Assembly (NCBI GenBank): GCA_012510935.1
Contig: JAAZHB010000058.1
Location: forward strand, 1 to 30,197
DNA length: 30,197 nucleotides
Reading direction: 5' to 3'
Source: Clostridiales bacterium
Lineage (GTDB): Bacteria > Bacillota_A > Clostridia > Peptostreptococcales > Anaerovoracaceae
Below the pieces are notes generated by a model. It ran no database searches. It was given only the letters and a program-made list of their open reading frames with translations, and had not been told where the DNA came from. A program made the translations under genes and the position numbers. This document shows, in pieces, positions 24,893-30,197 of the stretch (position 1 is the stretch's first letter; every line of letters starts with the position of its first letter).

Positions 24893-26662
24893 CTAAACTA
24901 ATAAAATCATCGGTAAAATAACTGGACTACGCTTTGTCTTCTTATAGACATGAAGCCTTAGGTCATCTCTAAGTGAATTCTTAAGTGAAGGAATGTCTAT
25001 CAACCCAACCTCCAGCCATTTTCCTATAGTGTTATACACAACTGCAGTACACTCTTCAAGAAAATCTTGATTCTCTTTAACATATATGAAGCCTCGAGTT
25101 GTTAGCTCCGGCCTAGACATTAGTGCTCCAGTGGTATGATCAATAGCTACTCCTATTGATATTAGACCAGATTGTGATAGCTGTTTCCTGTCTCTTAAAA
25201 CAGTACTTCCAACATCTCCAACACCATATCCATCTACCATTATATCTTCTACAGTAGCATGCTGTTGAATTTGAGTTGCTTTACGACCCTTGATTTGCAA
25301 AGCATCTCCATTTGTCATAACGAAAATATTGTTCTTTGGCATACCAAGCGATTGGCATAGCTTCGCATGCTCAATAAGATGTCTATACTCACCATGCACT
25401 GGTAAGAAAAAGCGTGGTCTAACTAATGTGTGTATAAGTCTTAGCTCCTGTTTGCAAGCGTGACCCGATACATGGACATCCATAGAGTCTGACAACACTA
25501 CTTCAACCTTTTTCTCATAAAGCTTATTAACAACATTTGTAACAGTTTTCTCATTTCCTGGAATTGGTGAAGATGAGAACACAACAACATCTCCGCGTTT
25601 TAACTTAACAGCTCTGTGCATGTCATTTGCCATACGCGTGAGTGCTGACATAGGTTCTCCTTGGCTTCCTGTTGTGATGATCAGAAGATTTCCATCGGGT
25701 ATCGTAGAAATTCTCTTAATATCTACGAACATAGCTTCTGGAATATTGTCTAGATATCCAAGTTCTTTAGCCAAAGAAATTACATTCTCCATTGAACGCC
25801 CAGAAATTGCAATTCTCCTACCATGTGTCTTTGCTGCCTCCATGAAATATTTAATACGATAAATATTTGATGAAAAAGTTGCAATAATAATTCTTTTATC
25901 GGTTTCGTCAAAAATTCTATTAATCGATTCAACGACTTTCTGTTCCGATGAAGTAAAACCTTCCCTTAGAACATTTGTACTGTCTGCAAGAAGTAAATCA
26001 ACACCCTCATTCCCAAGCTGGGAGAATCTATTTAAGTCAATAACCTTGCCATCCAACGGATAGAAGTCAATCTTAAAATCACCAGTATGGACAATATGTC
26101 CTTCTGGGAACTTAATTGAAAAACCCATCGCATCAGCAATACTGTGGTTAATTTGAATTGCCTCAATAGCAAATTTCCCAACCTTTATTATGTCGCCAGC
26201 TTTAATTACATTCAAATTAGCTTTTAATCTATGCTCTTTAAGCTTGCCTTCAATTAAAGCAGCTGACAGCGGCGATGCATAAACGGGAATATTAAACTCC
26301 TTTAGGAGATAAGGTATTCCTCCAATATGGTCTTCATGACCATGTGTAATAATTAAACCTTTGATCTTAGATCTATTTTCTCTAAGATAACGGAAATCCG
26401 GGATAACTACATCTACTCCAAACATCTCATCGTCTGGAAAACTAAAACCACAATCAATAATTAAAATCTCGGTTTCAGTTTCTACAAGTGTGCAGTTTTT
26501 TCCGATTTCTTTTAGACCACCAATGGGAATTACTTTAAATTGCTTATTATCCCCTTGAGAATCTTTCTTATTATTTCGATTATTTCTCTGACCATTGTAG
26601 TGTGAGTTTCTTTTCTTGGATGTCCTGTTACTATCATTTGTTTTCTCTTGTAACTTATCCAT
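24893..26662 (-). CDS. rnj: Ribonuclease J
   Basis: RNase J of 589 residues, a metallo-beta-lactamase/beta-CASP nuclease with 5'-3' exonuclease and endonuclease activity in mRNA decay and rRNA maturation. The zinc motif HGHEDHIGG is at 107-115, then HSIADAMGFSI and the HTGDFK motif. The beta-CASP part has TFSSNIYRIKYFMEAA, TTGSQGEPMSALTRM and VHVSGHACKQEL, and PVHGEYRHL marks the end of the core. The C-terminal domain closes with the usual VYKKTKRSPVILP stretch. The first 40 residues are a polar, Asn/Lys/Arg-rich extension, likely disordered. Whether it is J1 or J2 cannot be decided. It follows leuS by 15 bases. Confidence 0.96.
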   Translation of the reverse strand: MDKLQEKTNDSNRTSKKRNSHYNGQRNNRNNKKDSQGDNKQFKVIPIGGLKEIGKNCTLVETETEILIIDCGFSFPDDEMFGVDVVIPDFRYLRENRSKIKGLIITHGHEDHIGGIPYLLKEFNIPVYASPLSAALIEGKLKEHRLKANLNVIKAGDIIKVGKFAIEAIQINHSIADAMGFSIKFPEGHIVHTGDFKIDFYPLDGKVIDLNRFSQLGNEGVDLLLADSTNVLREGFTSSEQKVVESINRIFDETDKRIIIATFSSNIYRIKYFMEAAKTHGRRIAISGRSMENVISLAKELGYLDNIPEAMFVDIKRISTIPDGNLLIITTGSQGEPMSALTRMANDMHRAVKLKRGDVVVFSSSPIPGNEKTVTNVVNKLYEKKVEVVLSDSMDVHVSGHACKQELRLIHTLVRPRFFLPVHGEYRHLIEHAKLCQSLGMPKNNIFVMTNGDALQIKGRKATQIQQHATVEDIMVDGYGVGDVGSTVLRDRKQLSQSGLISIGVAIDHTTGALMSRPELTTRGFIYVKENQDFLEECTAVVYNTIGKWLEVGLIDIPSLKNSLRDDLRLHVYKKTKRSPVILPMILLV

Positions 26663-26677
26663 ATACTCTTACTGTTG

Positions 26678-29158
26678 CTATTTAACAACAAAGTTTACAA
26701 TCTTGTTAGGCACTACGATTGTCTTAACAATCTCCACGCCTTCAAGCGAAGTCTTAACCTTGTCTAGTTCTCTAGCAGCAGCTTCAGCAACCTCCTTTTC
26801 TGTGTTATTTGGAAGATGAAGCTTGTCCTTCAACTTTCCATTTATTTGTACAATTACTTCAACTTCATCCTTTACAAGGGCCTTCTCATCATATTCAGGC
26901 CATTGAATATCGTATAGCCTGTCTGTGTGGCCAAGCTCGCTCCACATCTCTTCAGTAATATGAGGAACAAATGGGTTAAGAACAGTAACCAAATTTTCAA
27001 TTGCCTTATTAAATAATGGCAAATTGAAATCAGGAGTAGTCTTATACTTGTACATATCGTTAACCAACTCCATAATTGAGCTGATTGCAGTATTGAAATT
27101 AAATCTTCCGCCTACATCCTTAGACACTCTCTTAATTGTATTATTAAGAATGTAATTGAGTTGTCTATCTCTAGGTGTTTTGATTTCTACAGGGCCGAAG
27201 TCTCTTTCGTCGCCCCTAATACTTGTAACATATTCGTAAACTAGTCTATAAACTCTGCAGAGGAATCTAAAGCTTCCCTCAACACCTGCATCTGACCAAT
27301 CAAGTTCTTTCTCAGGTGGAGCAGCAAATAGAATGAACAACCTTGCAGTGTCTACGCCATATTTTTCTTCAATTTCAATTGGGCTGACAACATTGCCAAT
27401 AGATTTACTCATCTTAGCACCATCTTTAATTACCATGCCCTGTGTAAGTAGATTCTCAAAAGGTTCTTCAACATCAGATAGTCCCAAATCATGAATAACC
27501 ATCTGGAAGAATCTTGCATACATCAAGTGTAAAATTGCATGCTCAACTCCGCCGATATATTGATCAACGTTCATCCAATAATCTACTTTCTTCTTATCGA
27601 AAATCTTCTCGTCATTGTGAGCATCACAATACCTGAGGAAATACCAAGAGGAATCGAGGAATGTATCCATAGTATCAATTTCTCTTTCAGCAGGTCCTCC
27701 ACAAATTGGACATACAGTATGTAAGAATGTCTTTGAAGTTGTAAGCGGTGAATCTCCTTTACCGCTGAATTCAACATCAGTTGGAAGAAGAATTGGAAGA
27801 TTCTCTTCTTTCTCAGGATGCCATCCACACTTCTCACAATGAATCATTGGGATTGGTGTGCCCCAATATCTCTGACGACTGATTAACCAGTCTCTTAGTT
27901 TGAAATTAACTGTTTTCTTACCGAGGCCCTTTGATTCAAGTTCTTCAGTAATTACTTTAATAGCTTCAATGTTATTCATTCCGTTATATTTACCGGAATT
28001 GATCATATTACCTGTAGCAGCAGCTGCTTCAGTTAGATTATTAACATCTACTTCTGGATCTTCAACATCAACAACAGGAACTATATCAAGATCAAATGCC
28101 TTTGCAAAATCAAAGTCTCTCTGGTCATGAGCTGGTACCGCCATAATAGCACCAGTTCCATAGTCCATCATTACATAGTCTGAAATATAAATTGGAACTT
28201 TCTTATCATTTACTGGATTAATTGCATATTGTCCGATAAATACTCCGGACTTTTCTTTTGTAAGAGAAGTTCTCTCTATTGCAGACTTCTTTACGCACTC
28301 ATCAACATAGGCTTTTACACTTTGCTCATATTCTGTGCCATCAGTAAGTTCTTTTACATAAGGATGCTCAGGAGCAAGTACCATGTAAGTAACACCGAAC
28401 AAAGTATCTGGTCTTGTTGTATATACAACCAAGTCCATGTCATTATCAGCAATCTTAAACTGAACCTCAGCACCTTCAGATCTGCCAATCCAATTTGACT
28501 GCATAGTCTTTACTTTATCAGGCCAGTTAGGAAGCTTGTCTAAGTCGTTAAGCAGTCTATCGGCATAGTCAGTAATCTTCAAATACCACTGAGAAAGATT
28601 CTTCTTCTCAACAGGAGTCTTACATCTTTCGCAAGCACCATCAACAACCTGTTCATTTGCAAGAACAGTCTGACAGTCTGGGCACCAGTTTACGAATGAT
28701 TCTTTCTTATAAGCAAGTCCTTTATTGTAAAATTGGATAAACAACCACTGCATCCACTTGTAATAATCTGGCTTGCATGTTGCAACTTCTCTATCCCAAT
28801 CATAACTAAAACCTAAACCCTTAAGCTGATTGTGCATATCATTAATGTTTTCATTTGTCCAAGTAAAAGGATGAATTCCATTCTTAATAGCTGCGTTTTC
28901 AGCAGGCAATCCAAATGAGTCCCATCCCATTGGATGAAGAACATTATATCCGTCCATTCTCTTAAATCTAGCAATTACATCGCCTATTGAGTAATTTCTT
29001 ACATGTCCCATGTGGAGCTTTCCTGAAGGATAAGGGAACATTTCCAAAACATAGTACTTCTTCTTGTCATAGTCTTCCGTTGTCTTGAAAGCCTCTTCTT
29101 CATCCCAGATGCGTTGCCACTTCTGTTCAATCTCCTTAAAATCATATCTTTCTTTCAT
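26678..29158 (-). CDS. leuS: Leucine--tRNA ligase
   Basis: LeuRS of 826 residues, class I. The HIGH-type motif HMGH is at 49-52, in [19 protein letters not shown]. The CP1 editing domain has TTRPDTLFG (247-255) and [13 protein letters not shown] with its conserved aspartate near 348. KMSKS is at 582-586 in [14 protein letters not shown]. Cysteine pairs at CPDC/CERC (159-179) and CEKC/CPIC (441-486) look like zinc knuckles. The C-terminal anticodon and Val/Leu-type domain completes it. The ATG has AAGGAG nine bases upstream. Only 36 bases separate it from rsfS, so there is no room for a T-box leader. Leucine-specific attenuation is therefore not expected here. Confidence 0.98.
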   Translation of the reverse strand: MKERYDFKEIEQKWQRIWDEEEAFKTTEDYDKKKYYVLEMFPYPSGKLHMGHVRNYSIGDVIARFKRMDGYNVLHPMGWDSFGLPAENAAIKNGIHPFTWTNENINDMHNQLKGLGFSYDWDREVATCKPDYYKWMQWLFIQFYNKGLAYKKESFVNWCPDCQTVLANEQVVDGACERCKTPVEKKNLSQWYLKITDYADRLLNDLDKLPNWPDKVKTMQSNWIGRSEGAEVQFKIADNDMDLVVYTTRPDTLFGVTYMVLAPEHPYVKELTDGTEYEQSVKAYVDECVKKSAIERTSLTKEKSGVFIGQYAINPVNDKKVPIYISDYVMMDYGTGAIMAVPAHDQRDFDFAKAFDLDIVPVVDVEDPEVDVNNLTEAAAATGNMINSGKYNGMNNIEAIKVITEELESKGLGKKTVNFKLRDWLISRQRYWGTPIPMIHCEKCGWHPEKEENLPILLPTDVEFSGKGDSPLTTSKTFLHTVCPICGGPAEREIDTMDTFLDSSWYFLRYCDAHNDEKIFDKKKVDYWMNVDQYIGGVEHAILHLMYARFFQMVIHDLGLSDVEEPFENLLTQGMVIKDGAKMSKSIGNVVSPIEIEEKYGVDTARLFILFAAPPEKELDWSDAGVEGSFRFLCRVYRLVYEYVTSIRGDERDFGPVEIKTPRDRQLNYILNNTIKRVSKDVGGRFNFNTAISSIMELVNDMYKYKTTPDFNLPLFNKAIENLVTVLNPFVPHITEEMWSELGHTDRLYDIQWPEYDEKALVKDEVEVIVQINGKLKDKLHLPNNTEKEVAEAAARELDKVKTSLEGVEIVKTIVVPNKIVNFVVK

Positions 29159-29194
29159 TAGTCTAACTCCTTGACCCTTAATTAATATAACAAA

Positions 29195-29536
29195 TTATTC
29201 AACAATTTCTTTCTCACAATCTCCCCAGAGTTTGTCTAGCGCATACTTATCTCTAACATCCGAAATAAATAGGTTAACAATAACTTCATTACAGTCAACA
29301 AGAATCCATCCTGATTCTGCGCGACCCTCATAACTCTTAGTTTCAAGTCCTAATTCAGCTACCTTATCTTCAACATCATTTGCTAGTGCAACAAGCTGTC
29401 TTTCTGATCCTGCTGTAGCATTAACAAAAAAGTCTGCAAAAGACGATTTCTCTGCAATATTAATCAGTGTGATATCAACTGCTTTCTTTAAACTAAGAAG
29501 ATTTCCTATCTCGTGTGCTAATTCGTTACTGTTCAT
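29195..29536 (-). CDS. rsfS: Ribosomal silencing factor RsfS
   Basis: A 113-residue RsfS (Iojap/YbeB) protein. It binds uL14 on the 50S subunit and blocks subunit joining when nutrients are short. Family motifs are VDITLINIAEKSSFADFFVNATAGSERQ in short form, the SYEGRAESGWILVDCNEVIVNLF core and the RDKYALDKLWGD end. The ATG is preceded by AAGG. It lies between yqeK (45 bases) and leuS (36 bases), the classic nadD-yqeK-rsfS-leuS arrangement of Bacillota. Confidence 0.97.
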   Translation of the reverse strand: MNSNELAHEIGNLLSLKKAVDITLINIAEKSSFADFFVNATAGSERQLVALANDVEDKVAELGLETKSYEGRAESGWILVDCNEVIVNLFISDVRDKYALDKLWGDCEKEIVE

Positions 29537-29581
29537 TTAAATACCTTTTTCTTTCCATTAATTTTTATTGTTTAGCGATTG

Positions 29582-30163
29582 CTAGTCTATTATTTTACTT
29601 ATTATAAAATCTCGTGCTGCAATAGTATCGTTGTCAATACTCTTTCCTATTCTTTGTAGTCTATCAACAGTATAGTTCATTATATATAGACATGCTGCAT
29701 CAAGATCATCTAGAGCAAGCTTTTGAAGCATCTTTAAATCAGAATAATCTCTCGTATCATCTATAGCATCCGCCACATATATAACTTCTTCGAGCAGAGA
29801 CATTTGGTCTCTTCCTGTTGTGTGAAACGATACTGCATTCAGAATATCTTTATCCTGAATGTTAAACTCATTTTGTAATATTGCGACACCTACTTTGGAA
29901 TGTGCTAATGCCTGATTACCAAGGTAGAACCAATCAAGCCCATACTCTCTTATAAGTCTATCCATAGTTTCCTGGGAAAAACACTTTGCAATATCGTGAT
30001 ACCTTCCGGCAATAGCCGCTTTATCGACATCAGCACCATGCTCGTGCGCAAGAGTAACTGCCACTTTTTCTACTGCAAGACTATGCATATATCTTGTATC
30101 TTTAAGATTAGTTTTAAGATAATCATCTATTCTACATTTATCATCTATATAGATTGTGCTCAT
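29582..30163 (-). CDS. yqeK: HD-domain hydrolase YqeK
   Basis: A 193-residue HD-domain protein of the YqeK family, symmetric Ap4A (bis(5'-nucleosyl)-tetraphosphate) hydrolases that produce ADP. The metal ligands are visible: H27 in RYMHSLAVEKVA, H56-D57 in YHDIAK, further histidines in LAHSKVGVAIL and FHTTGRDQMS, and an aspartate in YVADAIDDTRDY. These are the hallmark motifs of this family. The start is ATG and overlaps the end of nadD by 23 bases, so the two are translationally coupled. It is followed by rsfS. Confidence 0.95.
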   Translation of the reverse strand: MSTIYIDDKCRIDDYLKTNLKDTRYMHSLAVEKVAVTLAHEHGADVDKAAIAGRYHDIAKCFSQETMDRLIREYGLDWFYLGNQALAHSKVGVAILQNEFNIQDKDILNAVSFHTTGRDQMSLLEEVIYVADAIDDTRDYSDLKMLQKLALDDLDAACLYIMNYTVDRLQRIGKSIDNDTIAARDFIISKIID

Positions 30164-30197
30164 TAATGTAGTTCTCCACTTCTGGCAATACTATTCC
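30141..30197 (-). CDS. nadD: Nicotinate-nucleotide adenylyltransferase, 3' end (partial)
   Basis: Only the last 18 residues are inside the window, ending at a TGA at 30141-30143. They read GIVLPEVENYINEHNLYR, which fits the usual NadD C-terminus (a V-P-x-x-V-x-x-Y-I-x-x-x-x-L-Y type end). The position directly before yqeK, with a 23-base overlap, is where nadD belongs. NadD adenylates nicotinate mononucleotide in NAD synthesis. The fragment is short, so the call rests on the motif plus gene order. Confidence 0.82.
   Translation of the reverse strand, partial: GIVLPEVENYINEHNLYR

Noticed and set aside
29159..29194. Possible T-box ahead of leuS
   Set aside because: The gap to rsfS is only 36 bases, with a plain AAGGAG site and no room for a T-box.
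1..30197. CRISPR arrays, tRNA or rRNA genes, insertion sequences, tandem repeats
   Set aside because: Reading both strands showed no spaced direct repeats, cloverleaf sequences, transposase genes or terminal inverted repeats with target duplications.

Overview
The window is an AT-rich, densely packed chromosomal segment of housekeeping genes. It comes from a low-GC Bacillota, most likely a Clostridia-type anaerobe. The supporting signs are AGGAG-type ribosome binding sites, RNase J, YlbF, an Asp23/Gls24 protein, MutSL with an endonuclease-type MutL, a TlyA-dxs-ispA-xseBA-nusB block, and the nadD-yqeK-rsfS-leuS order. I see no rRNA, tRNA, CRISPR array, insertion sequence or prophage. Genus cannot be fixed from the sequence alone.

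Layout. (1) Bases 1-2816, plus strand: the 3' end of pheS and complete pheT, closed by a strong intrinsic terminator at 2870-2909. (2) Bases 2817-3255: a convergent intergenic region with two further hairpins and no convincing gene. (3) Bases 3256-3717, minus strand: a small membrane-anchored LysM protein resembling the SOS division inhibitor YneA. Its consensus sigma-A promoter has a LexA-like box in the spacer, a second just downstream of the start point and a third just upstream of the -35. (4) Bases 3805-30197, minus strand: about 26 tightly spaced, often overlapping genes, read from high to low coordinates.

In reading order the minus-strand genes are: nadD (end only), yqeK, rsfS, leuS, RNase J, ylbF; then, behind an internal promoter, efp, mltG, trmR, trhP, a CorC-like transporter, an Asp23 protein, nusB, a Kae1/TsaD paralogue, xseA, xseB, ispA, dxs, tlyA, mutS, mutL, miaA, a tyrosine recombinase, a PLP enzyme of the methionine gamma-lyase/YnbB family, a TVP38-type membrane protein and a YbaK deacylase. 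A terminator at 3687-3717 ends this run and directly abuts the -35 of the LysM promoter.

Themes. tRNA and translation genes dominate: pheST, leuS, efp, rsfS, miaA, trhP-trmR, ybaK and tlyA. DNA repair and recombination (mutSL, xseAB, the recombinase, the SOS gene), RNA decay (RNase J, YlbF), isoprenoid synthesis (dxs, ispA) and the cell envelope (mltG, LysM, TVP38) make up the rest. Slots that in many spore-forming Clostridia hold spoIIIA (between efp and the Asp23 gene) and nadK-argR-recN-spoIVB-spo0A (after tlyA) hold other genes here, which hints at a non-sporulating lineage.

Nothing in the window amounts to a clearly new multi-gene system. The points most worth a second look are the LexA-type promoter of the LysM gene, the Kae1/TsaD paralogue, and an MltG that lacks the family's YNTY-containing segment.
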